Below, piece by piece: positions 18,112-26,227 of a stretch of DNA of 64,000 nucleotides; position 1 is the stretch's first letter, and the number at the start of each line of letters is the position of its first letter. A program made the translations under genes and the position numbers. The notes beneath the pieces are model-generated. The model did not search any database. It was not told the DNA's origin and was given only the letters and a program-made list of their open reading frames with translations. The stretch spans positions 1 to 64,000 of the forward strand of contig JAFUWF010000021.1 of assembly GCA_017483575.1 (NCBI GenBank), given 5' to 3'. Source of the stretch: Bacteroidales bacterium (lineage in GTDB: Bacteria; Bacteroidota; Bacteroidia; Bacteroidales; P3).

Positions 18112-19638
18112 ATGAAGTTTACACCCACTGAAAAAGACCTCGAACAGCTCCGCCAGATGGGGCTGACCGTCGAGGCAGTACAGCACCAGATAGACAATTT
18201 CAAGCAAGGCTTCCCCAAGAGCCGTCTCGACGCCGCCGCCACTCCAGGCAACGACGGCATCATCCAGCTGGGCGACAAAGAGATAGCACGCTACGAAAAA
18301 CAATACCGCACCCTTGCCCGAGGCAAGAAACTACTGAAGTTCGTCCCCGCTTCCGGCGCTGCAACGCGCATGTTCAAAGACCTTTACAGCTTCACAGCCA
18401 CCTACTTCGGCGTGGCCGGCAACTTCGCCAAAGAGTTCCCCGAGGTGAAGACCTTCCTGGAGAACATCCACACCTTCGCCTTCTTCAACGACCTGAAAGC
18501 AAGCATGGAAGCCGCCGACCTCGACATCGAGGAGTACCTGCAACGCGGCGACTACAGCACCGTCATCAACTTCCTCCTCAAGGAGCAGTACCTCGGCTAC
18601 GGCAGCCTGCCCAAAGCCCTGCTGAAGTTCCACCGCTACGGTGCCGTACAACGCACCCCCCTCGAGGAACACATCGTCGAGGGAGCCCTCTACGCCAAAG
18701 GCAGCGACGGCACTGTCAACCTGCACTTTACCATCTCCCCCGAGCACCGCGCCGCCTTCCGCCGCAAAATCGCCGAGGTAAAACAGTACTACGAAAGCAC
18801 CTTCGGCATCAAACTGCACATAACCTTCTCGGAACAAAAACATTACACCGACATCATCGCCGTCGACGAACAGAACCAGCCCGTCCGCGACGAGGAGGGA
18901 CGCCTCGTCTTCCGTCCCGGCGGCCACGGTGCCCTCATCGAGAACCTCAACGAGCAACGCGCCGACCTCATCTTCGTAAAGAACATCGACAACGTGGTGC
19001 CCGACTGGATGAAGCATACCACCGTGATATACAAGCAGGTACTCGCCGGCATGCTCCTCGAACTGCGCGAGAAGTGCTTCGACATGCTCCGCACCCTCGA
19101 CGCCCATCCCGACGACAAGACCCTCGCCAAGCTCATCCGCACCGCCAAGAAGGACTTTAACATCATGGTACCAAAGGGTTGCGATGCCAAAACGCTGCAC
19201 AACCTGCTCAACCGCCCCATGCGCATCTGCGGCATGGTGAAAAACCTTGGCGAACCCGGTGGCGGTCCATTCTACACCATTGATTCCATGGGTACTAGGA
19301 GTCTCCAGGTGGTCGAATCGGCCCAGGTGAACCACAACGACCCGAAGCAGGAAGCCATCTTCCAGGCCTCGACCCACTTCAACCCCGTCGACCTGGTCTG
19401 CAGCACCAAGAACTATCGCGGACGCTACTTCGACCTCCGCCAGTACGTCGACCCACAGACTGGATTCATCAGTAAGAAAACCAAGGGCGCCCTGACCGTC
19501 AAATCCCAAGAGCTGCCCGGCCTCTGGAACGGAGCCATGGCCCGCTGGATCACCCTCTTCGTCGAGGTGCCCGTAGCCACCTTCAACCCCGTCAAGACCG
19601 TCAACGACCTGCTCCGCAAAGAGCATCTCGAGGGATAA
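18112..19638 (+). CDS. DUF4301 family protein
   Basis: This 508-residue protein belongs to the Bacteroidota family DUF4301, recognised from FVPASGAATRMFKDLY near residue 75-95, which resembles a nucleotide-binding loop, and from conserved later segments such as RICGMVKNLGEPGGGPFYTI and STHFNPVDLVCSTKNY. No signal peptide is present, so it should be cytoplasmic. Its biochemical function is unknown; the SGAATRMF loop recalls sugar-nucleotidyltransferase-like proteins, but that is only a guess. Length is normal for the family. Confidence 0.88.
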   Translation: MKFTPTEKDLEQLRQMGLTVEAVQHQIDNFKQGFPKSRLDAAATPGNDGIIQLGDKEIARYEKQYRTLARGKKLLKFVPASGAATRMFKDLYSFTATYFGVAGNFAKEFPEVKTFLENIHTFAFFNDLKASMEAADLDIEEYLQRGDYSTVINFLLKEQYLGYGSLPKALLKFHRYGAVQRTPLEEHIVEGALYAKGSDGTVNLHFTISPEHRAAFRRKIAEVKQYYESTFGIKLHITFSEQKHYTDIIAVDEQNQPVRDEEGRLVFRPGGHGALIENLNEQRADLIFVKNIDNVVPDWMKHTTVIYKQVLAGMLLELREKCFDMLRTLDAHPDDKTLAKLIRTAKKDFNIMVPKGCDAKTLHNLLNRPMRICGMVKNLGEPGGGPFYTIDSMGTRSLQVVESAQVNHNDPKQEAIFQASTHFNPVDLVCSTKNYRGRYFDLRQYVDPQTGFISKKTKGALTVKSQELPGLWNGAMARWITLFVEVPVATFNPVKTVNDLLRKEHLEG

Positions 19639-19673
19639 CCCCTCCCCCTCCTCCCCCTTTCCAACCCCCTTTC

Positions 19674-19712
19674 AACACCTCTCCGACCCCAGTCCGAGAG
19701 GTGTTTACATGC
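19674..19712 (+). terminator. Possible terminator after the DUF4301 gene
   Basis: AACACCTCT (19674-19682) pairs with AGAGGTGTT (19697-19705) across a GC-rich 14-base loop. The T-run after it is short, so termination may be weak. It lies directly before palindromic copy B. Confidence 0.5.
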
Positions 19713-19721
19713 TCCCTTCTC

Positions 19722-19842
19722 ATATAGTATACATATAGTATACATATACTTCTCATATAGTATTCATATACAGTATATAAGAACTATATGAGAAGTATAT
19801 GTATACTATATGTATACTATATAAGAACGGTCGAATAAAGTA
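19722..19842. repeat. AT-rich palindromic element, copy B
   Basis: Bases 19722-19760 and 19784-19822 form a perfect 39-bp inverted repeat around a 23-base loop. The right flank reads AAGAACGGTCGAATAAAGTA (19823-19842), almost the same as in copies A and C. It accounts for most of the gap of about 300 bases between the DUF4301 gene and lemA. The remaining DNA up to 19942 shows no gene. Confidence 0.9.
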
Positions 19843-19942
19843 GTAGTCAGAGGGGTGGTTTGGCAGGCGGAAAATATATTGTGGCAGTGGCACAATTTTT
19901 GCAGGGAAAAGGCGTTATACATAGCATAAACATCAAAAAATT

Positions 19943-20542
19943 ATGAGCAAGAAAACCATTACAATCATCGGCATCGTTGCCGTTGTTGCCATTGCCTTCA
20001 TCTGGGGCATCGGCGTGAACAACAAACTCGTCACCGAAGAGGAGAACGTATCAAAGGCCTGGAGCCAGGTAGAGAATGTCTACAAGCGCCGTATGGACCT
20101 CATCCCGCAGTTGGTGAACACCGTGCAGGGCGCCGCCAACTACGAAAAAAGCGTGCTGACCGAGGTCACCAACGCCCGCGCCGGCGTGCAGCAGGCCACC
20201 GTGGACCCCTCGACGCTGAGCGAAGAGCAGATTGCCGCCTACCAGAAGGCCCAGGACAACCTGAGCAAGGCCGTGGCCAACACCATCAAGGTCACCGTCG
20301 AGCGCTACCCCGAACTCACTGCCACCCAGGGCTTCCGCGACCTGCAGACGCAGCTGGAGGGCACCGAGAACCGCATCGCCGTGGAGCGTGGCAAGTACAA
20401 CGAGGCCGTACAGGCCTACAACACCAAGCTGCGCCGCTTCCCGACGAGCCTCATCGCCGGCATGCTGGGCTTCGAGAAGAAGGGCTACTTCACAGCCCCG
20501 GAGGAGGCCGCAGAGCCCGTGAATGTAGAATTCAACTTCTAA
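19943..20542 (+). CDS. LemA family membrane protein
   Basis: This 199-residue protein has one N-terminal membrane helix (about 5-24) and the LemA helical domain with the signature ENVSKAWSQVENVYKRRMDLIPQLVNTV, present here in full. LemA proteins are short membrane-anchored helical proteins of unclear function. The next gene is a TPM-domain protein, a frequent partner of lemA, which suggests the two work together at the envelope. Length and start are normal. Confidence 0.93.
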   Translation: MSKKTITIIGIVAVVAIAFIWGIGVNNKLVTEEENVSKAWSQVENVYKRRMDLIPQLVNTVQGAANYEKSVLTEVTNARAGVQQATVDPSTLSEEQIAAYQKAQDNLSKAVANTIKVTVERYPELTATQGFRDLQTQLEGTENRIAVERGKYNEAVQAYNTKLRRFPTSLIAGMLGFEKKGYFTAPEEAAEPVNVEFNF

Positions 20543-20566
20543 AACCCCTAGCACAGAAAGCCTTAT

Positions 20567-21391
20567 ATGTTCTGTAAGCCCTATAAGTCTCATAAGTTGC
20601 TCGCTCTGGCCCTGCTGCTGGTGCTGCCCCTGATGGCCAGCGCCCAGTGGCTGCCGGAGAAGACCAAACAGTTGGTGAACGACTACTCGCATGTGCTCTC
20701 CGACCAGCAGCGCGAGACCCTCGAACGGCGGCTGGTGGCATTCAACGACTCCACGTCGAACCAGATTCTCGTCGTCATCACCCCCACCATCGGCATGGAG
20801 GACGAGAATGCCGTGGCGCAACGCATCGGCCAGACGTGGGGCGTTGGGCAGAAGGACTTCGACAACGGCCTCGTTATCCTCATCAAGAGCAAGACACAGC
20901 GGGAGAACCGGGGTGCCGTGGCCATCGCCACGGGCTACGGCCTCGAGGGGGCGCTGCCCGATGTCTTCTGCAAGCACATCATCGACGACGAGATGCTCAC
21001 CCCCCTCGGCGAGGGAGAATACTACGATGCCCTCGTGGCAGCGCTGGACATCATCGAGCCTGTGGCGCGCGGCGAATACAGCTACGCGCAATACCGCAAG
21101 GACCAGCGCCGCAGTGCCCTCATCGGCCTCGGCATCTTCGTGGGCCTCATCGCCTTGGTGAGTGGACTGCTTTTCTACTATGCCAAGAAACACCCCGAGC
21201 AATGGAAAGGCGGTGGCAACAACGGCAGCAGTAGCAGCGGCGGCAACGGAGGCATCTTCTTCGGCGGCTTCCCCATAGGCTTCGGCGGCGGCAGCCGCAG
21301 CGGATGGAGCGGCGGAGGCTTCGGAGGAGGTGGTTTCGGCGGCTTCGGCGGAGGCAGTTTCGGGGGTGGAGGAGCGTCCGGCAGATTCTGA
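20567..21391 (+). CDS. TPM domain membrane protein (YgcG family)
   Basis: This 274-residue protein has a signal peptide (about 1-26, ending MASAQ), a TPM domain (about 30-155, VNDYSHVLSDQQRETLERRL) and a membrane helix (about 181-200). The cytoplasmic tail is almost entirely Gly, Ser and Phe (residues 210-274), as is typical of YgcG-type proteins. It lies 24 bases after lemA, forming the common lemA-TPM pair. TPM domains resemble phosphatase or phospho-binding folds, but the role in bacteria is not settled. Confidence 0.9.
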   Translation: MFCKPYKSHKLLALALLLVLPLMASAQWLPEKTKQLVNDYSHVLSDQQRETLERRLVAFNDSTSNQILVVITPTIGMEDENAVAQRIGQTWGVGQKDFDNGLVILIKSKTQRENRGAVAIATGYGLEGALPDVFCKHIIDDEMLTPLGEGEYYDALVAALDIIEPVARGEYSYAQYRKDQRRSALIGLGIFVGLIALVSGLLFYYAKKHPEQWKGGGNNGSSSSGGNGGIFFGGFPIGFGGGSRSGWSGGGFGGGGFGGFGGGSFGGGGASGRF

Positions 21392-21405
21392 TGATGAAAA
21401 AAAAA

Positions 21406-21437
21406 TTTGCACGGTTCAAAAAATGTTAGTATCTTTG
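21406..21437 (+). promoter_or_regulatory. Consensus sigma-ABfr promoter of the 45-codon gene
   Basis: TTTG (21406-21409), 20 bases, then TATCTTTG (21430-21437), followed by CAG. It matches the Bacteroidota promoter consensus exactly. It should give a transcript beginning near 21444, with a leader of about 68 bases before the small gene. Confidence 0.8.
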
Positions 21438-21511
21438 CAGCACGTTTGTTGTGAGGAAAATCCCATTTACAAACTGAGAATCAAGAATATAAACAATAAA
21501 AATTATACACC

Positions 21512-21649
21512 ATGGGTATCAATGCTAACAAAAAAGTGAAGAGAAGAAAGGTCCGCATCAACGGCAACAAGAACTCCACCAACAACTGGGGTATCACCGC
21601 CGCCGGCTGGAATGCTGTGCACAAAGCCATCATCAACGCCGAGGACTAA
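21512..21649 (+). CDS. Small basic protein, 45 residues, unknown
   Basis: ATG at 21512 opens a 45-codon frame (MGINANKKVKRRKVRINGNK, then NSTNNWGITAAGWNAVHKAI, ending INAED) closed by TAA. It is strongly basic in the first half and has two Trp in the second. A perfect promoter (21406-21437) precedes it, and no other gene lies between the TPM gene and the Nudix gene that could use it. The positive half could bind nucleic acid or the ribosome; this is only inference. I do not recognise a family. Whether it is translated needs ribosome-profiling or conservation data. Confidence 0.6.
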   Translation: MGINANKKVKRRKVRINGNKNSTNNWGITAAGWNAVHKAIINAED

Positions 21650-21658
21650 GACACGACT

Positions 21659-21763
21659 CTGTTAAGAGTTAAGAATTAAGAGTTAAGAGTTATGTTTGTC
21701 AACATGGCTCTTAACTTTTGATTTTATATAACTCTTAACTTATAACTTTTAACTCATAACTGC
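21659..21763. repeat. GAGTTAAGAGTTAT-type inverted and direct repeats
   Basis: The left part repeats GTTAAGAGTTAAGAATTAAG-like units and the right part holds their reverse complements (CTCTTAAC, TAACTCTTAACTTATAAC), so the stretch can fold into a long AT-rich hairpin. The same word family recurs at 58821-58900. It lies between the 45-codon gene and the Nudix gene and may act as a transcription end. Confidence 0.75.
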
Positions 21764-21764
21764 C

Positions 21765-22232
21765 ATGAAGCAGACCACTTTGTGTTATATCGACGACGGC
21801 GAGCGCTACCTGATGCTGCACCGCGTGAAGAAGGAGAACGACGCCAGCCATGGCAAATGGATTGGCGTCGGCGGCAAGTGCGAAGCCGACGAGGCGCCTG
21901 ACGAGTGCATGCTGCGCGAGGTGCGCGAGGAGACGGGCATCACCGTCACCCGTTGGCGCTACCGCGGCATCGTCACCTTCATCTCCGACACCTGGCCCAA
22001 CGAATACATGCACCTCTTCACCGCCGACCGCTGGCAGGGCGAGCCCGACCTCAGCATCGACGACGAAGGCACCTTGGCCTGGATAGACAAGGCGGAGCTG
22101 ATGGATTTGAATCTCTGGGAAGGCGACCGAATCTTCCTCCGTCTGCTCCTCGACGAGCAGCAGCCCTTCTTCTCGCTGAAACTCGTCTACCGACAGGACG
22201 AGATGGTCAGCGCTCAATTGCTGTCACAGTGA
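21765..22232 (+). CDS. Nudix hydrolase (MutT-like, 8-oxo-dGTP type)
   Basis: This 155-residue protein carries a perfect Nudix box at residues 37-59 (Gly37, Glu43, REVREETGI at 51-59). The N-terminal LCYIDDGERYLMLHRVKKEN and the PNEYMHLFTADRW segment are typical of the MutT/8-oxo-dGTP diphosphatase group, which cleans oxidised nucleotides from the pool; the actual substrate is not proven. The 3' end overlaps the kinase gene on the opposite strand by 26 bases. Confidence 0.88.
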   Translation: MKQTTLCYIDDGERYLMLHRVKKENDASHGKWIGVGGKCEADEAPDECMLREVREETGITVTRWRYRGIVTFISDTWPNEYMHLFTADRWQGEPDLSIDDEGTLAWIDKAELMDLNLWEGDRIFLRLLLDEQQPFFSLKLVYRQDEMVSAQLLSQ

Positions 22233-23919
22233 AGCGTCCCCAGACGGGGTGGGCGCGGTAGGCGTCGATGGCCTCGGCGGGCACGCGCAGGACGACTGTG
22301 GGGGGACAGGCGTCGAACGATGTCTCCACCGCCTGCGGCGGCGTGGCGGTACGGACGGTTATCTCCTCCAGTTCAAAGCAGTCGGCGAAGGCGAAGGTGC
22401 CGACATAGCGCACCGCGGGGCCGAGGTCGATGCGGCGCACGCGGTTGTTGTAGGCGAAGGCGTAGTTGCCCACCGCCTCAACGGAATCGGGCAGCACCAC
22501 TTCGCGCAGGTCGCACGCGTAGAAGGCCCCGTGGTCTATGTTCCGCAGCGACTGCGGCCACCGCACCTCGCGGAGGACGCTGTCGTTGGCGAAGGCGTCT
22601 TTCTCTATCTCGCGTATGCCGTCGGCAAGGCAGAGCGTCCGCAGGCTGTCGATGTCGTTGAACAGCGTGCCCGGCACCACGCGAACCGTTGCCGCCATCG
22701 TCAGCGACCGCAACGACCGGCAGCGGTAGAAGCAGCGGTGGACGTCCTCTTCCAGATAGCGTGTACCGCAGCTGTCGGCCTGCCATACGACGATGCGGAT
22801 CGACGAGCCGTCCTCGAAGGCATGGTCGCCCAGTGTCCGCAGCGAGCGCGGCAGCACGAGGGTGTCCATCAGCATGGTGCATCCAGCGAAGGCGCAACGG
22901 CCTATGGTTTCCAGTCCTTCGGGCAGCGTGAGTCCCACGAGATGGTTCTGATTGCGGAAGGCCTCGTCGGCGACTTCCGTCAAGCGGTAGGTCATGCCAA
23001 GGTGGCGCAGCATGGGCGGTATGTCAAGGTGGCCTTCCAACAGCTCGCAGCTTCCTTGGCCTGGCTCGCCGTGTCCGTTCTTAACCAACGCCACGCGCCG
23101 CTCGGGCAGGTGGCTCAGCACGCGGTAGCTCACCGTCTGGCCCGACGGGAGCCGTGTGCTGTGGGTGAACGGCGACGGGAAGAAAAGCCCCCATACCACC
23201 AAGGCCGCCACAGCCAGCTGGGCCAGGCCCAGCGGCCAGCGCGGACGCATCAGGGTACGCAGGGCAGCCACCGAAGAGGGGCGGCGCTGCGGGTCGCGGC
23301 GCAGGGCATGACGCACGGCGCGGCGGTAGCGATGAGGGTACAGCAGGCGGACGATGCGGCCGAGGGCGTAGATGTCGGCCCGCTGGTCGGCGGTCCGGCC
23401 CTCCAGCTGCTCGGGTGCGGCGAAGCCGTCGCTGCCGGCGCTGTGCTTGAAGGAGGCATACTGAGGCCCGTCGCTGAGGCCGAAGTCGATGAGCTTCACG
23501 CGACCGTCGGAGGTGACGAGGATGTTCGACGGCTTGAGGTCGTGGTGGTAGATGCCGTGGCGGTGGAGGTATTCGACGGCCGTCAGCAACTGGTCGAGTG
23601 CCTGGGAGCGGAATTCGCCGAGGTCGTCGCCGAGCCGTTCGCCCTCCACCCATTCCATGACGATGCAGCGGCCCGCCACGGGGTCGTCCTCGAGACTCTC
23701 GACACGGACGATGTTGGGGTGGTCGAGGCTCACGCCGATGGAATATTCCTTGTAGAGCCACTCCTCGTAGAGGGCATTGCCGCGCAGTTCCTCGCGGAGC
23801 CCTTTGAGCACATACCAACGGCCGTAGCGGCGGGCACGGTAGAGCACATGGCACTGGCCACGAGTGAGTTCCTCGTAGTTGGAGAAGAACGGTTCGGTGA
23901 TGCCCGAGCCGCCCGACAC
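22207..23919 (-). CDS. Membrane Ser/Thr protein kinase with leucine-rich repeats
   Basis: This protein of about 570 residues has a kinase domain (about 15-225): Lys39, Glu58, a catalytic loop HHDLKPSN (125-132) with His for the usual Arg, DFG (145-147) and APE (168-170). A membrane helix follows (about 231-248), then a BspA-type leucine-rich repeat region (about 320-560; repeats such as VADEAFRNQNHLVGLTLPEG). The kinase would face the cytoplasm and the repeats the periplasm, giving a one-protein receptor. The start is a GTG at 23919, about 43 bases after the predicted transcript start; no ATG fits. Substrates and ligand are unknown. Confidence 0.85.
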   Translation of the reverse strand: MSGGSGITEPFFSNYEELTRGQCHVLYRARRYGRWYVLKGLREELRGNALYEEWLYKEYSIGVSLDHPNIVRVESLEDDPVAGRCIVMEWVEGERLGDDLGEFRSQALDQLLTAVEYLHRHGIYHHDLKPSNILVTSDGRVKLIDFGLSDGPQYASFKHSAGSDGFAAPEQLEGRTADQRADIYALGRIVRLLYPHRYRRAVRHALRRDPQRRPSSVAALRTLMRPRWPLGLAQLAVAALVVWGLFFPSPFTHSTRLPSGQTVSYRVLSHLPERRVALVKNGHGEPGQGSCELLEGHLDIPPMLRHLGMTYRLTEVADEAFRNQNHLVGLTLPEGLETIGRCAFAGCTMLMDTLVLPRSLRTLGDHAFEDGSSIRIVVWQADSCGTRYLEEDVHRCFYRCRSLRSLTMAATVRVVPGTLFNDIDSLRTLCLADGIREIEKDAFANDSVLREVRWPQSLRNIDHGAFYACDLREVVLPDSVEAVGNYAFAYNNRVRRIDLGPAVRYVGTFAFADCFELEEITVRTATPPQAVETSFDACPPTVVLRVPAEAIDAYRAHPVWGRFTVTAIER

Positions 23920-23971
23920 CAGGCCCGACGGGCCGTCGTTTATGGGGTTTCACTTGCTCATTTTGCGGGTG

Positions 23972-23979
23972 CAAAGATA
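23972..23979 (-). promoter_or_regulatory. -7 element (TATCTTTG) of the kinase gene
   Basis: Read leftward, TTCGTATCTTTGCACC contains the consensus -7 box at 23972-23979. The predicted start of transcription is about 40 bases before the GTG start codon. It is back to back with the rightward promoter at 24032-24062. Confidence 0.7.
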
Positions 23980-24031
23980 CGAAAAAAAGTTCACAAAACG
24001 CATGGATTTTCGCAAGTGGACCAAATCGGAC

Positions 24032-24062
24032 GTTGCCATGTCCGAAAAAGTTCGTATCTTTG
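24032..24062 (+). promoter_or_regulatory. Promoter of the 200-residue gene; part of a 28-base duplicated sequence
   Basis: TTG (24032-24034), 20 bases, TATCTTTG (24055-24062). Bases 24037-24064 (CATGTCCGAAAAAG..TTTGCA) are identical to 36067-36094 in front of the helicase gene 12 kb away. Confidence 0.75.
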
Positions 24063-24073
24063 CACCCCGAAAG

Positions 24074-24676
24074 ATGAACCAGTCAGACACAAATATCGAC
24101 ACCCTGAAGCGCCTCGTCTGCGAGGCCGCGGGTTGCCAGGCCAACACGCCGGGCGACTTCTACACCATCATGGCCTTCGTGGAAAGTCGCACACGCGAAA
24201 GCATCGGCCTGACCACCATCAAGCGCCTGTGGCAGTATGCGGGTCTTTCATCCACCCCGCGTATGGCCACCCTCGACGTGCTGGCGCGTTCCATCGGCTA
24301 CCGCCACTATGCCGACTTCCGCGAGCACTACGGCGACAGCACGCCGTCGAGCAACATCGTGCTGGGCCAGAGCGTCAAGGCCAGCGACCTGCTGCCAGGC
24401 GACCACCTGATGCTGCGCTGGAACCCCGGGCGCGAAATCGTCATCGAATACCTCGGCAACAGCACCTTCCGCGTGGCCACGAGCGAAGGCAGCAAACTGC
24501 AGGCCGACGACACCTTCCAGGCCTCGCTCTTCGCCCTCGGCCATGCCGCCATGCTGGCCAACGTCATCCACGGCGAACGCGACCGAAGTGGAGCGAACGT
24601 AGCTAAAAGCTACAGTTCCTGGCCCCTCTACGAGATAGGCCAGCAAGGCGGCCTGACGCTGGTGCGGAAAATGTAG
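24074..24676 (+). CDS. Regulator-like protein, unknown, divergent from the kinase
   Basis: This 200-residue protein (MNQSDTNIDTLKRLVCEAAG) has an N-terminal helical part resembling a winged-helix or HTH segment (SIGLTTIKRLWQYAG, then TLDVLARSIGYRHYADF). A small beta-rich C-terminal half follows (VKASDLLPGDHLMLRWNP). I cannot assign a family. It shares a divergent promoter region with the kinase, so it may belong to that signalling pair. The start at 24074 follows the promoter; an in-frame extension upstream to 23879 lies inside the kinase gene and is rejected. Its 3' 137 bases are copied, at 94% identity, into the mosaic at 34826-34962. Confidence 0.7.
   Translation: MNQSDTNIDTLKRLVCEAAGCQANTPGDFYTIMAFVESRTRESIGLTTIKRLWQYAGLSSTPRMATLDVLARSIGYRHYADFREHYGDSTPSSNIVLGQSVKASDLLPGDHLMLRWNPGREIVIEYLGNSTFRVATSEGSKLQADDTFQASLFALGHAAMLANVIHGERDRSGANVAKSYSSWPLYEIGQQGGLTLVRKM
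24648..24675 (+). repeat. Direct repeat DR1, first copy (3' end of the 200-residue gene)
   Basis: GCGGCCTGACGCTGGTGCGG plus AAAATGTA matches 25931-25958 at 27 of 28 bases, and a diverged third copy lies at 34935-34962. The first two copies bracket the DUF4143 ATPase gene. Confidence 0.85.
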
Positions 24677-24699
24677 CAATTCCACAGACACATATCGTT

Positions 24700-25848
24700 C
24701 TACGAAAGTAGAGACGTATAGCGGAGCACTTCGATGGGTGCACCGACGCGCTCCTGCGTGCCGTTGTAGACGACGGCACGGCGCACAAGCCTGGCCTCGA
24801 GCTGCGGCGGGAGACGGTGGAAGGCGGTTTCGAACGAGCTGTTGTAGGTCGACGACGATTTTATCTCGTATGCCTCAACGGACTGGCCCTTGGCCAAGAG
24901 AAGGTCTATCTCGTTGCCGTTGCTGTCGCGGTAGAACATCAACTCGGGAGTACGCCCTTCGTTGGTGCTGCGTTTGACGACGTCGGCAATGACCATATTC
25001 TCGAACAGGTGGCCTCGCATGCGGTCTGACGACAGCTGCTGCGGACTCTCGATGCCGAGCAAATGGCAGGCAAGACCTGTGTCATGGAAGTAGAGCTTCG
25101 GCGTCTTGGTGAGCCGCTTGCGGGAATTCTCGTAGTAGGGATGCACCAAGAAGACGATGTACGATGCCTGAAGGATGGAGAGCCATGACCGGACGGTGTT
25201 GACCGACACACCCACCTCGTTCGACAGTTCGCTGGCATTGAACAGGCTGCCTACCCTGCCTGCACACAGGCGGAGGAAAGTCTGGAACTGGTAGAGGTCC
25301 TTGACCTGCAACAGGCTGCGTACATCGCGCTCGAGGTAGGTGCGCACATAGGCAGGATAAAACATGCGCGGGATATTCTCGCCAGCGACAACTGCGGGAT
25401 AGAAACCGGAATACATGAGGGTGTCGGCATCCTCCACTGCTGGATTGCCCTGCATCTCCTGCACGGCGATCGGCAACAGCTCCAACACGGCAGTACGCCC
25501 AGCCAACGACTGCGATATACTCGTCTGCAAACTGAACTGGGAGCTACCCGAGAGGATGTATCGGCGGTCCTTATGTTCGTCGACAATCCCCTGAAGGTAT
25601 GACAACAGCGACGGCACATTCTGCACCTCGTCGAGCACCATCCCATCGACATGCTGCGAAAGGAACGACACCGGATCGTCCATAGCCATTGCGCGCGTAT
25701 CGGGGTTCTCCAACGAGAAATACGGCAGGTTCGGAAACATGGCACGGATGAGTGTTGTCTTGCCCGACTGGCGAGGTCCAGTAACCGTCACGACAGGAAA
25801 ATAGGTCATATTTTCCTTGATTGCATACTCTAACCTTCTATCAATCAT
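24700..25848 (-). CDS. AAA-type ATPase with DUF4143 domain
   Basis: This 382-residue protein has an N-terminal P-loop ATPase (Walker A GPRQSGKT, 24-31; Walker B VLDEVQ with Asp73 and Glu74) and a sensor-like ILSGSSQF. A winged-helix-like middle (LSNEVGVSVNTVRSWLSIL) and a C-terminal DUF4143 nuclease-like region (NEIDLLLAKG, then YEIKSS) follow. Such proteins are common mobile-accessory genes in Bacteroidales; some are thought to be toxin-antitoxin or defence related, but function is unproven. It is bracketed by 28-base direct repeats and reads opposite to its neighbours, which suggests insertion as a unit. Confidence 0.9.
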   Translation of the reverse strand: MIDRRLEYAIKENMTYFPVVTVTGPRQSGKTTLIRAMFPNLPYFSLENPDTRAMAMDDPVSFLSQHVDGMVLDEVQNVPSLLSYLQGIVDEHKDRRYILSGSSQFSLQTSISQSLAGRTAVLELLPIAVQEMQGNPAVEDADTLMYSGFYPAVVAGENIPRMFYPAYVRTYLERDVRSLLQVKDLYQFQTFLRLCAGRVGSLFNASELSNEVGVSVNTVRSWLSILQASYIVFLVHPYYENSRKRLTKTPKLYFHDTGLACHLLGIESPQQLSSDRMRGHLFENMVIADVVKRSTNEGRTPELMFYRDSNGNEIDLLLAKGQSVEAYEIKSSSTYNSSFETAFHRLPPQLEARLVRRAVVYNGTQERVGAPIEVLRYTSLLS

Positions 25849-25887
25849 ACTGATTACAATAATTTATGCAAATTTGCAATTCAACTG

Positions 25888-25895
25888 CAAAATTA
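25888..25895 (-). promoter_or_regulatory. Putative -7 element (TAATTTTG) of the DUF4143 gene
   Basis: Leftward TAATTTTGCAG lies 40 bases before the ATG at 25848, within an AT-rich stretch. No clear -33 element was found. Confidence 0.5.
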
Positions 25896-25930
25896 CATAA
25901 AATATTTGACATGGTGAAATAAATTATGAG

Positions 25931-25958
25931 GCGGTCTGACGCTGGTGCGGAAAATGTA
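25931..25958 (+). repeat. Direct repeat DR1, second copy
   Basis: It is 27 of 28 bases identical to 24648-24675, but no gene precedes it here: it is an orphan copy of the last codons of the 200-residue gene. It marks the right edge of the ATPase unit and the left edge of the next block. Confidence 0.85.
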
Positions 25959-26040
25959 ATATTGTTCTGTTCGGGGAAAAACGCGTATCCTTCCTCTGTA
26001 AAAACATGAATGACCGCGAATGAAAAAAAACACGAATAAC

Positions 26041-26145
26041 CACGAATGATCCATTAATAATTAATGGTAAATTCATGATAATTTGTGTTTTAACAATCTT
26101 TTTTTGTGCGTGTGCGTATAAATCAAAAAAAATTGTGTATATTTG
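26041..26145 (+). promoter_or_regulatory. Hairpin plus promoter cassette, copy 1
   Basis: A hairpin (CCATTAAT 26051-26058 with ATTAATGG 26060-26067) is followed by GATAATTTGTGTTTTAACAA and a T-run, then TATATTTG (26138-26145, -7 type) and CACCG. The same order with related sequence is found at 33425-33531 in front of the thioredoxin gene. Transcription from here would run through the RNA hairpin at 26228-26337. Confidence 0.6.
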
Positions 26146-26227
26146 CACCGAATTAAAACAATAAAAAAACATGTAAAAAAGAATCGAAAAATAATAAGAC
26201 ATAAAGAAGCGTATTCGCCTCAACCTG

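Noticed and set aside
22207..22232. Misannotation because Nudix and kinase genes overlap
   Set aside because: Both frames carry complete family domains up to their ends; a 26-base convergent overlap is acceptable.
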